NCBI GenBank assembly: GCA_013368315.1
Contig: JAACJM010000002.1
Location: 496,001 to 560,000, forward strand
Length of the DNA: 64,000 nucleotides
Source of the DNA: Tetrapyrgos nigripes
Taxonomy: Eukaryota; Basidiomycota; Agaricomycetes; Agaricales; Campanellaceae
Direction: 5' to 3'
In this document: positions 23,267 to 34,460 of the stretch, piece by piece
Numbering within the stretch: position 1 is the first letter of the stretch
Layout: every line of letters begins with the position of its first letter
The notes under the pieces: model-generated
What the model saw: only the letters and a program-made list of their open reading frames with translations
Database searches by the model: none
Told to the model about the DNA's origin: nothing
Program-made: the position numbers and the translations under genes

Positions 23267-26200
23267 ATGACCAAGGCCAAGAAGAAGTCGGAGGCAGTCA
23301 AACAAGTGGATAGCCTTGCTCGAGAGGCCATTCTGGACGCTGCTAAAACCAATCCAAACAGTAAGGATCTGTTTCAACACATAGCTAAGGACCAGACTGA
23401 CCCCGATCATAGTTCTGAAGTTTTTCAACCATACACCCGCAACAATGACCACCCAGAACTCGAGGAAGAGAAAGTCACCCGAAGAAGAGAGTTCCGTGTC
23501 TGCAGATGACGAGAACGACAGTGACATTGGGGTTGCAACGCCTCATCAAAATAAAGTTGCCTGCACCAAAACCTCGGATACTGAAGGTCCAGAAAGCGAG
23601 GACAGTGACAATGAAGAAGATGTCAAGAGTTTTGACTTCATGGTATCTCCGTACATTCTCAAATCACCCCCACCTACCATGCCTACACGGAATGCTCGGG
23701 GAACCAAGACAGCTGCTGATGATTACACCGAGCTCCCTCCTTTGGCAATGACCTCAAAGACCACCTATCCCTCTTTCCTTGTCAACCTTGCGCAGGCTCT
23801 CGACTGCAGTGTCCTTGATATTGCTGATAAGAAGATCTCGTGGAAGAAGAAGGTTCCACCCGTAGTTGTAACTGCCATGCATAGTATATAGGCAGTACTC
23901 ACACAACACAATGCATAGTCAACAGTCCTTCCTCTGTGTATACTTTGGGTGAGCATATGATGCATTGTATGGCTATTTTCATACCATGCATTGTGTGCAC
24001 AATCTTCTACTATACCACGCATGGTATACCTTAAGTGGATATGGCAAGTTTTTCCCACAGCTGGTAATTTGATGTGGCAGTGGGCGGGGCCTTAGGGGGC
24101 AGTAGGGCGGGTTTTTCTCACACCTCAAAATTTGATGGGAGGTGCAGGCCGTCGGTAGGGCCCAGAATCTGCAAATCAAATAGGGGTAGTAGCTGTGGCT
24201 GGCTCAGAAAATGCAAAATAAATTCCCAGAGCCGGCAATGAAAAGTGATATGAGCATATAAGAGGGTGTGTTTTGGGCCGCTGAATCCAAATATGCAATC
24301 AGATTTACAATATCTGCAGTGGTTATAGAGATATGGCCAAAATACTGTCCAAAATACAGCAAAAGAGCAGGATGGGTACTGGCCATTGCATCCAATCAGC
24401 TCTGATCATCATGTAACTTGGTAGGATACTGCTTTTAGATTCTCTAAACGTGGGAATAACATTTATTTTATTATATAATCAATGCCTGGTGAGATATCCT
24501 CAATTTACTCGCAAAAAAGTGAAAAATTTGGGATGGCCAGGGACACTGCATGTTATAGCATCTAATATAATTATAGATATGCTTACTAGGGTATTTTGTG
24601 TCCCTGAATCTGGATATCTACTTGGATAAGCTCTATATTCTGTGGTTCTGGTAATATTGAATACTTACCCCTAAATATAGGTACCTGTGGCACCCACAAA
24701 TATGCAACTTAAAAATTTGTTTGAGTTGGTGGATAAATGTTCATTACTACTCTCAACCAGTATATAAAGTTATATTCTCCATATCTTCAAGATACAAGAC
24801 CCTATTTCCAATTTATTCTCCAAAAATTGCCACAAAAGCGAAAAAGAGGAATGGCCATGGACAGGGCATGGTATGGCATCCAATATGATCATGGATATGC
24901 CTACTAAGGTAACTTTGGTTGTGGAATCCTAATATCTACTTGGATTGGCTCTATAGGCTCTGGCTACTCTGCTATTCAAGACTTACCCCCAAACATGGGT
25001 ACCTGTGGCACCTGCAAATATGTACCTTATAAAATAGGTTTAGTGGGTTTAAAAGTGTTTAATGATGTCCCAAACAGTAATATGAAGTCATATCTCCTAT
25101 ATCTCCAAGTTCCAAGACTCTATTCTCAATTTGTTCCCTAATTTCCACCTTCATTGGCACATATACCCATCTTTTGGCTATGGGACTGGCATTCTGACTA
25201 CCATTCCACCATTCTAAGCCGTAATCCTCGTGTTACTGAGAGTCTGGAGATTGTCACTGAAAGACATGCTCGGATATAGCCTTAAGTGCTATAAGTACCA
25301 TTATGTGCAACTCAGTTTGACTTTAAGCTGGTGCATGTACCTAGAACATCTGCTAGATATTTTTGGTGGCTCATTATCTTTTAAGTGATACTAAAAGATA
25401 AAATACATAGTATGAGTGCCTGTGATAACCTCTGGAATGAGATATGCCCATGTATATGGTTCCAAAAGGTACTATTTTCACTTTGTGAGTAATAAATTGA
25501 GAATAGAGTCTTGGAACTTGGAGATATAAGAGATATGACTTCATATTACTGTTTTAGACATCATTCAACACTTTTAAACCCACTCAACCCATTTTATAAG
25601 GTACATATTTGCAGGTGCCACAGGTACCCATGTTTGGGGGTAAGTCTTGAATAGCAGAGTAGCCAGAGCCTATAGAGCCAATCCAAGTAGATATTAGGAT
25701 TCCACAACCAAAGTTACCTTAGTAGGCATATCCATGATCATATTGGATGCCATACACTGGGGGCAAGCTCATGGGAAGCAGAGGTCTGGCTCCCGCACGG
25801 GAAGCGGACCAAGACTTCACCATCACACCAGCCGGTAATCAAACAAGTAGATCCGAACTTAGGATACTCTTAGGATACTCAAGATGTACTTAGATTCCAA
25901 TAATAGAAACTAACCGATGCCTAGCAACGGATTTTGAGATCCAAGATAGTTTTCTTTCAAAGAATACAATGGTAAAAGAATACAAACGCGAGATATATAT
26001 GTATGTACAACAACAATGAAAGCAAGCGTCGACAGCTAAAACAGGAAAAACAAAGGAACAACTTTAGGGAACTATCAAATGCGTGCAAGTCCTCTCGTCT
26101 CGACGAGACTTCCCGCCACATTTCACTCAAACGAACGGAAAACATTGATTCGAGATAATACCTTAGTTCCGACTAACAACCTTTGCGACGCCAACCGAAA

Positions 26201-29200
26201 CTATCCCCTATGTCCTCCTGTGGCTTGGATCCCGGAACGTCACATGTGACCGTAACTCGTGACGTGACAGTAGCTCGTGACGTGACCATAACTCGTGACA
26301 TATTAGTGACTTGTGACATGATGTAATTAAATCAGCAAAGTCGCGAACAAAAATCTGATAAAATCCAGAAAAAAATCCTGATTGCTGCAGGCTGACCCTC
26401 AAAGACAATGACACGATTGGTAAGGTAGGTGGCCATGATGAAATTGTGCTCAATAACGAATGCAGTCTTTTTTTGGCGTGAAGAATGGAATTGCACGTGA
26501 AGACAGTAGATCACCATTTGATGACCTTGCTAGCTGTATTGGAATATGTATGATCAACATTCAGAATCACAAAAGTACTTGAGGATCTCTTGCCAACTGG
26601 GAGGGTCCTGTAAACAATATTGATGTAGCTTTTCAGGAAAAGAGAAACAGGCAGCATACCTCGTAACGACCAAGGCTTTAATTTTCCAGCCAGAATCCTG
26701 AGTGCGGTACTTCGTACAAGCCAGGAGAAATGATTAATGAGGAAATCAGACCAATAGCCTTGGCGGTCTCCATAAGTTCTTGATTTTCAAAGGGTATAAA
26801 AGCGAAGAAAGGCTAAGGATGCGAACAAAGAAAGGCTAAGGTAAGTGGTTTGATTATCCTTTCAAAAAATATACAGGAAGGGGACAAAAGTTGGGGAGAG
26901 AAAGGACATCCAAGTCGACACCATCCACCTCCAAGTCGAGTTTATCCCGCTCGCAACCAAAACCGAACTCCAAGTCAACTTCATCCAGCTCGCTTGAGAG
27001 TCCCAAACCGAAGTGTATGGAATGCCTACAAACATGCCTAACCCACCTCCACCACCTCCACCTTTGCAGAATAACACTCACATGCCTAATCGAGGTCGGA
27101 ATCCGAACATGGGTATGTTGAAAGAAAATCATAGCAAAGACCAGTGATACAATGGGCAGTTTGACCTTGATTCAAAAATTTGAAGGTATAATGGCGTGCT
27201 GTTGTTTATCAAACATAGGGCAGAAGTCAAAGGATTGGACAAAAAAAACCCTTTTGTGCCACTACTGATTCCCCGACTCATAAAAATCTCCGTACCCTAA
27301 GTGACAAGTTCAGTATTGTCCCTCTGTTCATTCCCAATGTCATCTAAGAGAAAACCTCCGTCTACGCAGAACACTTCATCATCGTCTAGACCAAACTGTT
27401 CATCGTCGACGGAGAATTCTGCAACGTCCTCTACGCAGAACACTTCATCATCGTCTAGACCAAACTGTTCATCGTCGACGGAGAATTCTGCAACGTCCTC
27501 TAGGCTGAATCGTTCATCTACTACACAGAATTCTGCGAACCGTTCATCGTCTGGGCCGAGTCGTCCGTCATCTATGCAGAATCGTTCATCGACTGCGCAA
27601 AATCCTTCGTCCAGGCCTAACTCTGCATTGTCTACACAGAAACCCTCTTCCAAGCAACCTGCTCCTGAAACTAGGTCGAAGAAATCGAAAAAAGCGACCC
27701 GATCCACATACCCCGAGATCAGGTGCCAGAAAAGGCTAGAGGTACTATTGTGAGTTTCAAGTTTCTGCATTTAGAAGGTAAATACTCACATGAAGATACT
27801 AGCACGCCTTTCAAGTGCATATATGCATGGTGTGGGGGCTCACCGATGGAACATCTGCACCTACACGACCAGCTCCTACTGTCAAGCAGAAGTTTGCCAA
27901 CCGGTTCAGCACTCTCCAAGATTTCTCAACACTGGTGATGAACTTGGGCAAGTGCGATCCTGAAAAAGTCCACAGCAAACACATTGAAAAAGCTCACCTT
28001 AACTATTTCAACAACGGGGCAAGAGGTAACAGCCTTGCAAAAGATGTAGCCCTGGTAGACGAATCGAGCATCCGAACGTTCTTTGCGCTGTTTGATTCCT
28101 ACGGTTTCGAGGTTTGGTGCCTTGACTTGTCTGCTAGTGCCTCGGAGCTTGATGCTTGAGAGCTGCTTGTTGAAACCTGAGACCGAGACCGAAATTGAGT
28201 AGGCATGAAGATCTCCTGGTCTCTGCTTTCCTGGCTCAACTCGTCCAAATCCATGTTCGCTTCATGGTCGGTATACTCCTCATACTCCTCCTTTGGTTCA
28301 TCATCAGTGTTGTAGTCATCGCTCTCTTTGCTTTTCTCCTTGGCTTTTTCCTTTTCCTTTCCCTTTCCTTTCCCTTTCCCCTTTCCCTTTCCCTTTCCCT
28401 TCTCCTTCCTCCCAATACCCCATTGTTCCTGCAAATGATCTTGCAGAATTCCTTCAAGTGTATTGTGCATAAACCCAAGCATGATGTGCTTGACAGGATC
28501 AAAGTATTCAAGGTCATGGAGCGATGTCCAGCGCACACCATTTTTTGATGCAATTTCTTCCTGGTGCCCTATTCTCGTCTCTGCCAACCACTCGTCCACC
28601 TGCTGCCTTACTATTGCTCGATCCCACAAAGGGTATTTATCCAAATCTAGGCATTTGATGTCACCATGGAGACCCAAGCACCATGAGCAGTATAACCGAG
28701 CGCTATGCGACAGAAAGCCGGTTATCTTTCTCATTGCTTCCAGATCGGCAATGAGTGAAACCACCATGACACGGATGAATGTTCCTGTAGGATGGAGATG
28801 GGTCTGTATTGTGACACCGTGCCAATGAGTGTTGAGCACCTCTATATGAAGATGCAGGATATTGGATATAGTGTTTGTATCTGGAGCTTTAGGGCCGGGA
28901 GTGATTGCAAGAATGAAGGTGTTTTCGGGAAGATAGCGGAGTGCTGGGGGAAGGTTCATGCAACAGAGCAGGATAGCACCACAGGATACAATTTTACCAG
29001 CTATCTTATTCGTAAATGGGTTGAACCAATCAACGTATAGAGAGAATGTGTCAAGTCCATGTGGATACCCAATGCTAGGAAACATCAAGGACCCGGATGG
29101 AAGTCTTGAGTGGATTGGATGGAGATTCCGAGTGGATCCAGATAGGAAGGAGCTTATAAAGATAAATAGGGATTTCAGTCAGAAAGACTGGGAAGCTCTA

Positions 29201-32200
29201 GGGAACCATCAAGGAAGGATAGGAGACCAGCTTTGTCGATTTTGCACTTAAGCTATCTACTACAAAGTTGCTAGCTTAAGTACTACTTCGGAAAATATCG
29301 GAATGAAGAGGAGTAAGATAGGGATGGTTCGGAAATGAAGGAAAAGCACATGGTGCTATTGGAGATGGATGGAGTACTGCGGAACGAAGTGGAAACAAAG
29401 TGGAGTAGGTTTGGAGATTAGATACAAGTTGTCCGGTAGTTATCCGAAATGAATCACGGGTTCCCGGATGGGATCCGTTGTGGAGATTAATAGTGGAGCT
29501 TGGATATGAAATCAGAAATGAATGTGTGAATAAGGAAAAGGGAAAAGATTGGAAAGCGATAGGAAAGTAATGGAAACTAAGACTGTACTGGAAAGTCATA
29601 GGAAAGTACTGGAAAGTAAGACTGTACCGGAAAGTCATAGGAAAGTACAGGAAAGTAAAAGGGTACCGGAAAGCCATAGGAAAGTACAGGAAAGTAAAAG
29701 GGTACTGGAAAGCCATAGGAAAGTACAGGAAAGTGCATAGATCTTACAGAATGTCAAATTGCCTGGTTGCTCAGGAAAGTCGGGTTGCGAATGCCAAGCT
29801 CTACTTTGCCAGGTATCCCTCACATTTCCATCAGGAGAGGGTGGGACATTGTAGGACCTGTTGATCATCTCCTCCATCCCTGGATGTTTCAAGAAGAACT
29901 CAAGCCATGACCTGAAACACTGGGTGCTATACAAGCGCCTAGGGATGGTAATTTCTCCTCTTCCAGTTCTCCTTGTGGTTTTCAAAGGTGTTCCACAGGG
30001 ATTCCTCTGATATACTCCTCGCTTCCAAAGACAATGATCAGGAAGGTTTGCCATGTGGGGATAGAGTGTGAAGCACTTGGGACAGCAGACGGTGCGAATG
30101 ATTGTTGGTTCAATTTGTAGAGAGCTGTAAGTAGAACGAATGTCCTGAGGAGTGGAGACCTGTATATTGATATCATAACCACAAGTTTGTAGCGATACCG
30201 AAATGATGTGGAAGGCGGTTGCAAGAATGAAGGCAATGCCATTCAGAACCACATTGGTAGTGGTATGACTGGCACCGCCCTTGAGATGAAGCCAAGCTGC
30301 TAGGAGAGCTGTCAGATAGGTTATTATTGACAAGCTCTCGTCTGGAGAAGAGATGAGGATTATGAGTAGTCAGTCAAATGCATCAGTAAGTAAAACCACA
30401 CACTGCATTCCTCTTGCACAGTTCAGATCCTCCCTGCAGAATCCCATTGCACCTCTATGATATCCTCATTCTCATCATCTGACTCATCTGTGTCTGAGCC
30501 ATTCACATTGGCTTCCCGTTGCAATGAACTCAATTGGTCACGGTTTCAGTGGTCGGTCCTCGTGCTTCTGCCATGTAAGGGACTTGGACAGATCCCTTTA
30601 GTAGACTTAGAAACGACTTTAGAATGAAAATAAGAGTTGATTTGACTAAAGAAAATACTACTAAAAGCCTAAGTATAAATACTGATGCAAAAAGGAGTAC
30701 TATGACGAAAATAGAACTAGTAAGGAGCGTAGGAGTCAAAGTAGGAGTCGAGGAGTGTCTAAGGCGTAGAGGAAAGTGGAGATGTGAATAAGGAGAGTGA
30801 GGAGAGTGAATAAGGAGAGTTTAACTACTACATGCCAACCCGTTGGCCAGGGAGGTGTTCTCTGTTGTTGTTGTACGTGAATCGTTCACACTTGGAGCAA
30901 TTGCAAACCACTTTGTTGGACATATAGTGTGTAGGGCTGCAAAGAATAGAAAGGCTTTGACTCTTTGTATTCACAAGTTATATACATTTTCATTTAATGC
31001 CGGTCTTTGTTCTATATCTGTCGTACTACTACAGTGTTTTCTATATAAGTATATAAGGTACACTGTGGATTGCAGTGCAATCCTGGATTCAGCCCCTGCT
31101 AAGGTTACACGAAGTACTTGGGCCTAGCTACTCGGGCCCTTCGAATTCAATAGTTTAGATTACCAGTGGGAGCTGTCCAGTCTGCTTCCCATGAGGCTTC
31201 CTGCCTGGGAGCTGAGGGCCTGCTTCCCATGAGCTCGCCCCCAGTGATACCATGCCCTGTCCATGGCCATTCCTCTTTTTCGCTTTTGTGGCAATTTTTG
31301 GAGAATAAATTGGAAATAGGGTCTTGTATCTTGAAGATATGGAGAATATAACTTTATATACTGGTTGAGAGTAGTAATGAACATTTATCCACCAACTCAA
31401 ACAAATTTTTAAGTTGCATATTTGTGGGTGCCACAGGTACCTATATTTAGGGGTAAGTATTCAATATTACCAGAACCACAGAATATAGAGCTTATCCAAG
31501 TAGATATCCAGATTCAGGGACACAAAATACCCTAGTAAGCATATCTATAATTATATTAGATGCTATAACATGCAGTGTCCCTGGCCATCCCAAATTTTTC
31601 ACTTTTTTGCGAGTAAATTGAGGATATCTCACCAGGCATTGATTATATAATAAAATAAATGTTATTCCCACGTTTAGAGAATCTAAAAGCAGTATCCTAC
31701 CAAGTTACATGATGATCAGAGCTGATTGGATGCAATGGCCAGTACCCCTCCTGCTCTTTTGCTGTATTTTGGACAGTATTTTGGCCATATCTCTATAACC
31801 ACTGCAGATATTGTAAATCTGATTGCATATTTGGATTCAGCGACCCAAAACACACCCTCTTATATGCTCATATCACTTTTCATTGCCGGCTCTGGGAATT
31901 TATTTTGCATTTTCTGAGCCAGCCACAGCTACTACCCCTATTTGATTTGCAGATTCTGGGCCCTACCGACGGCCTGCACCTCCCATCAAATTTTGAGGTG
32001 TGAGAAAAACCCGCCCTACTGCCCCCTAAGGCCCCGCCCACTGTCACATCAAATTACCAGCTGTGGGAAAAACTTGCCATATCCACTTAAGGTATACCAT
32101 ACTACCCCTATTTGATTTGCAGATTCTGGGCCCTACCGACGGCCTGCTCCCATCAAATTTTGAGGCGTGAGAAAAACCTGCCCCCTAAGGGGCACAGTGG

Positions 32201-33539
32201 GGCTGGCACAGTGGCTTACTATGCGTGATATGGAAAAATAAAATGTGATATACTATGCATGGTATGGAGTGGAACAGTGACTCACTATGCATAGTATCAT
32301 ACCATAATATAGGTACAGATAAGCCTCTACATACTACGCATTGTGCCCAGCAGAGTACTATCAGTATACTATGTGTAGTAGTTACAGCTACAGCTGAAGG
32401 TTCCAGCAAATCATGCAAAGTCTTTGCTTGGGCAGGTAGTAGGCTGGAAGGACCTCATGAATCAGCTGCGCGTAGCCAAGCCCGACAAGCGTGGTATTAT
32501 AGTTTTTCTTCCCAAACCCCAGCGAAACATTCCAGAGGATGTACATTCTGTATTGGTACCGATAAAGCGTCTACTGACATATAGCACTTTTTAGGACTTC
32601 AATCTCGAGACTACTGTCCCTGATATGGCGACGAGCTCTATTGCTGAGCAACAGGTGAGTGGCATGTCCCTTTTTTTGTCGAGAAGTCTAACGATATTAC
32701 AGGCTTCCTTCGATGCCGCTTATAGTGGGTATCTCCAGCAGCTGGAGGCTATGTATCCTATTGGAAATCATCCTCTCTCTCCTACCAAGCGGATCTACGA
32801 AGACAAGTCCACCGGTAAATGTTGGGAATTGACGTCTCTCAGAATTCGTGCCTGGGCTAGTGCATTGGTATGTGGCCCTTTTTCGTCTCGAAGACTTGTT
32901 CTCATCTTCACCTTGCAGTCTAGAGGGGGTGCAACACTCGCTGTACCGCCATCTTCCAGTCATTTCAATGTGGATGAATGTATCAAGGTTATGCCTCGTG
33001 CCCCTACCGCGTCTGAAGGACCTGCTGCACCCTCTGTCCCTACTCTGGCTCCTGCTCCTGTCTCAACTGGACTATTTGGTGGATCTGTTGGGCTTGGGGA
33101 GATTCTCGCTATCGGCATAATGTCAAATATGTTAGGGCCTGGAGTAGCGGGCAGTGTCATGGCTAGTGCATTTCCTAATCTGCTGGGTGGTATTTCGACT
33201 CCTCCTGCTCCACCCACTGCCGCTACTCCGACTATTCCACCTCCTCTCGGTAATACTACCAACGCACCATCTCTTCCTCCATCACCAAGCGTCAAACTCT
33301 CTGTTGACGTACCTCTCGACATATTTTGCTCCCATTACAAATTGATAGCTGCCATTGAAGCTGGCCTTGGCAAGCTCGGCTATATTCCTGGAGATACCAA
33401 CCTGCCGAGAACTGAGGCTTCAGACTGGCGCGATTATGCTGGTATCCCTCCGCTAGTATGGCCCAAGGTCATCAAGGCTCATAAGCAGTTTATCGCTGAT
33501 GCTGTTGAAGGAAAGTGGAACGAGTACCTCATTATGTGA
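23267..33539 (+). CDS. Gene X: accessory protein of the Tc1-like element, split by an 8.5-kb insertion
   Basis: Exon 1 (23267-23360) reads [20 protein letters not shown]. After an intron (23361-23412) the frame runs through an acidic, Lys-rich region to 'ISWKKKVP' at 23858. The frame resumes exactly after the second duplication (32406) with '[20 protein letters not shown]'. Three phase-0 introns follow (32541-32594; 32655-32702; one after 'WASAL' near 32869). A Pro/Ala-rich linker leads to a conserved C-terminal module, '[14 protein letters not shown]' to '[20 protein letters not shown]', with TGA at 33537-33539. Apart from the insertion no stop or shift is needed. Similar proteins with a Pro-rich linker and this C-terminal module are, from memory, multicopy in Agaricomycetes; the function is unknown. 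Its place between the TIRs makes it a passenger or accessory gene of the Tc1-like element. Confidence 0.65.
24023..24893. repeat. Left long inverted arm of the 8.5-kb element
   Basis: From 'GGTATACCTTAAGTGGATAT' to 'GACAGGGCATGGTAT', inverted at 31243-32100 with a few percent difference. Differences include CATCCTGC/CCTCCTGC and GGCCGC/GGTCGC (CpG changes). At 32101-32190 the first 90 bp of the right arm are repeated in tandem. Confidence 0.75.
24880..25752. repeat. Foldback repeat inside the left arm
   Basis: About 260 bp at 24880-25133 recur inverted at 25487-25752 around a 350-bp unrelated loop. The unit also resembles the preceding 24558-24840 sequence, as a diverged tandem repeat ('CTACTTGGAT', 'GGTACCTGTGGCACC'). 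After the foldback, 'CACTGGGGGCAAGCTCATGG' to 'GGTAATC' (25757-25834) is shared with the inner end of the right arm (31161-31243). Confidence 0.65.
26238..26325. repeat. Minisatellite, about 19-bp unit x 4
   Basis: Units of the type GTGACCGTAACTCGTGAC with small changes. It lies in the non-coding left part of the 8.5-kb element (25840-26850 holds no supported gene). Confidence 0.6.
27337..28120 (+). pseudogene. Accessory ORF of the 8.5-kb element, Ser-rich, truncated
   Basis: Starts [20 protein letters not shown] and encodes a Ser/Thr/Asn-rich region with a 69-bp in-frame tandem duplication (27361-27429 and 27430-27498). A basic stretch '[10 protein letters not shown]' follows. A frame or splice change near 27750 leads to a second coding-looking piece, '[20 protein letters not shown]' to '[13 protein letters not shown]' (27860-28105). 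It then runs into the antisense of the transposase tail, so the C-terminus is lost. No family recognised. Pro-rich sequence at 27020-27110 could be an upstream exon. Confidence 0.4.
27361..27498. repeat. 69-bp tandem duplication (2 copies)
   Basis: Two nearly identical 23-codon units starting TCTACGCAGAACACTTCATC. Confidence 0.85.
29049..29748 (+). mobile_element. Solo LTR, 700 bp, in the transposase exon
   Basis: Starts TGTCAAGTCCATG and ends ATAGATCTTACA, flanked by GAATG at 29044-29048 and 29749-29753. The same repeat (643 bp) is at 47683. The length difference comes from the number of tandem AAAGTACAGGAAAGT-type units (29560-29735). A TATA-like CTTATAAAGATA lies about 100 bp in. TG...CA ends plus a 5-bp duplication indicate an LTR retrotransposon; orientation is assigned only by the TATA-like box. 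Confidence 0.8.
30574..30832. mobile_element. Solo LTR, 259 bp, second family
   Basis: TGTAAGGGACTTGG...AACTACTACA, flanked by TGCCA at 30569-30573 and 30833-30837. Removing it with one TGCCA restores the reading frame of the transposase N-terminus ('[12 protein letters not shown]'). Confidence 0.75.
31243..32100. repeat. Right long inverted arm of the 8.5-kb element
   Basis: Inverted copy of 24023-24893. Between this arm and the right end (32101-32395) are a 90-bp tandem repeat of the arm's outer part and several ACTATGCATAGTAT-like palindromes. Confidence 0.75.
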
Positions 33540-33689
33540 TGTGTTGCTATCATTGTTGTCATGTTTGTTGTTCTGTAATTGCTCATTGTTGTCCATGTCT
33601 GTATCTTGTACCAGCCTGTAAAATTACGGAGCTCTGTAATGTACACTACAATTCCAAATATGTAGTCTGTTCTTGTCCAAACATGTAAC

Positions 33690-33879
33690 CCGCATGCCGA
33701 AACCTCTTCCCCCGAACAAATGGAGCAACCAGTTCCGCGTGCTGCCCAACTGGTGCTCGCCCATATCTCCATATTGTGCTGTGGTCATTCTTGCTTGACT
33801 CATCTATGGTGACAAACTCCTTGGCAGTTCCTGAAAAGCTGTTCGGATCGGTGATACCCTGCATAAAATTGTCCCATAG
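33690..33879 (-). pseudogene. Tc1/IS630-like transposase, middle part (left of copia)
   Basis: From the copia border the minus strand reads 'DNFMQGITDPNSFSGTAKEF', then 'FVTIDESSKND', 'WRYGRAPVG' and 'FVRGKRF'. The Asp of 'TIDES' would be the first catalytic residue of the DD[D/E] triad. The conserved region stops abruptly at 'GKRFRHAG'; the second and third catalytic acids are absent. The N-terminal part is at 40718-41109. Confidence 0.75.
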
Positions 33880-34164
33880 TGTTGAATTGGCGAATTAGTA
33901 AGCAGCCATCAACATTAGATTAGATGTAGATTAGATAGTAATCTAGTTAGTTACGCTTACTTACATCAGTAGTTCTTAGATAAGTAGTCACATGTACTAT
34001 CTAGAACAGTATATAAGGGCTTGTAGATTGCCCTACAATAACAAGGATTTCCCTTAACACTCATCGCTCTTAACCTCTAAACAAACCGCTCTAAACAAGC
34101 ACTTTTACATCCCCAGGTAAGTATGCAGTTGCCGCTACGTATATAGAACATAGCCTGCTCAACA
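33880..34164 (+). repeat. 5' LTR of the copia element
   Basis: TGTTGAATTGG...GCCTGCTCAACA, 285 bp, with short TGTTGA/TCAACA inverted ends. Confidence 0.95.
34008..34017 (+). promoter_or_regulatory. TATA box of the copia LTR
   Basis: AGTATATAAG lies mid-LTR. A CCAG|GTAAGT splice-donor-like sequence follows about 100 bp downstream (34115-34122), so the leader may be spliced. The same elements are in the 3' LTR. Confidence 0.55.
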
Positions 34165-34176
34165 GGTTATGGGCCC
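34165..34176 (+). other. Primer-binding site of copia type (internal initiator-tRNA)
   Basis: GGTTATGGGCCC directly follows the 5' LTR. It is complementary to the anticodon stem-loop of eukaryotic initiator tRNA-Met (GGGCCCAUAACC), the half-tRNA primer established for Drosophila copia, rather than to a tRNA 3' end. Confidence 0.75.
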
Positions 34177-34460
34177 TGCAAGCCCTGGACATCGCGCCAT
34201 CACTGGCAGCAAGTCCTAGACTGCGTAATACCTGGTAGCGCCCCTGCGGCTGCTTGAACATCGCCCTCTGAGGCAGAAGTTCTTTACATGCGCCTTCATG
34301 GCTGCAAGCTGGTATAAGGCACACCGGGGATAATCACTGTCATAAGCGCGCTAGCCGCAGCTTTTCATTTATTTCATGGCGCGTCCTTAATGCCGCCGCT
34401 TACCTTGCATATAGGATGTTATGCTGACAGTTTGATTATATCCCCAGATCACATTTTGAA

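Larger units (their letters stand above)
28120..30923 (-). pseudogene. Plavaka/Tnp2-type transposase, broken by two solo LTRs
   Basis: The start at 30923 reads [20 protein letters not shown], the CxC-x2-C N-terminal motif of these fungal transposases. The frame continues to 'GQRVG', where LTR 30574-30832 interrupts it, then 'RSTRTDH', an in-frame TGA (30546-30548) and the acidic '[15 protein letters not shown]'. After an intron, exon 2 (from about 30345) includes '[10 protein letters not shown]', '[20 protein letters not shown]' and '[19 protein letters not shown]'. LTR 29049-29748 sits here. On its far side the frame resumes with '[20 protein letters not shown]', '[20 protein letters not shown]', '[16 protein letters not shown]' and '[20 protein letters not shown]'. 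A (GK/EK)n tract and an acidic tail follow; the usual C-terminal region is missing, consistent with internal deletion. Family assignment rests on the VDWFNP, RYxPENTF and HNxxxG motifs. Confidence 0.8.
23859..32395. mobile_element. 8.5-kb DNA transposon with Plavaka/Tnp2-type transposase and 10-bp target duplication
   Basis: Flanked by GAAGGTTCCA at 23849-23858 and 32396-32405. The outermost ends are imperfect inverted repeats (CCCGTAGTTGTAACTGCC versus the complement of the right end, AGCTGTAGCTGTAACTACT), followed by ACAATGCATAGT-type palindromes on both sides. Longer arms of about 860 bp (24023-24893 and 31243-32100) are inverted copies. The interior holds an accessory ORF (+) and a transposase gene (-) whose 3' ends meet near 28.1 kb, both apparently truncated there by an internal deletion. 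Removing the element restores gene X in frame. Confidence 0.75.

Noticed and set aside
26238..26325. CRISPR-like array
   Set aside because: Units of about 19 bp are contiguous without unique spacers, and the genome is eukaryotic.
28236..28553. Arg-rich minus-strand ORF
   Set aside because: It is the (GK)n tract of the transposase read in another frame.
24023..32100. Arms as LTRs of a retrotransposon
   Set aside because: They are inverted, not direct, repeats and lack TG...CA ends.
32697..33322. Minus-strand ORFs of 88 and 120 codons
   Set aside because: They are antisense to gene X exons, whose splice sites and composition are coherent.
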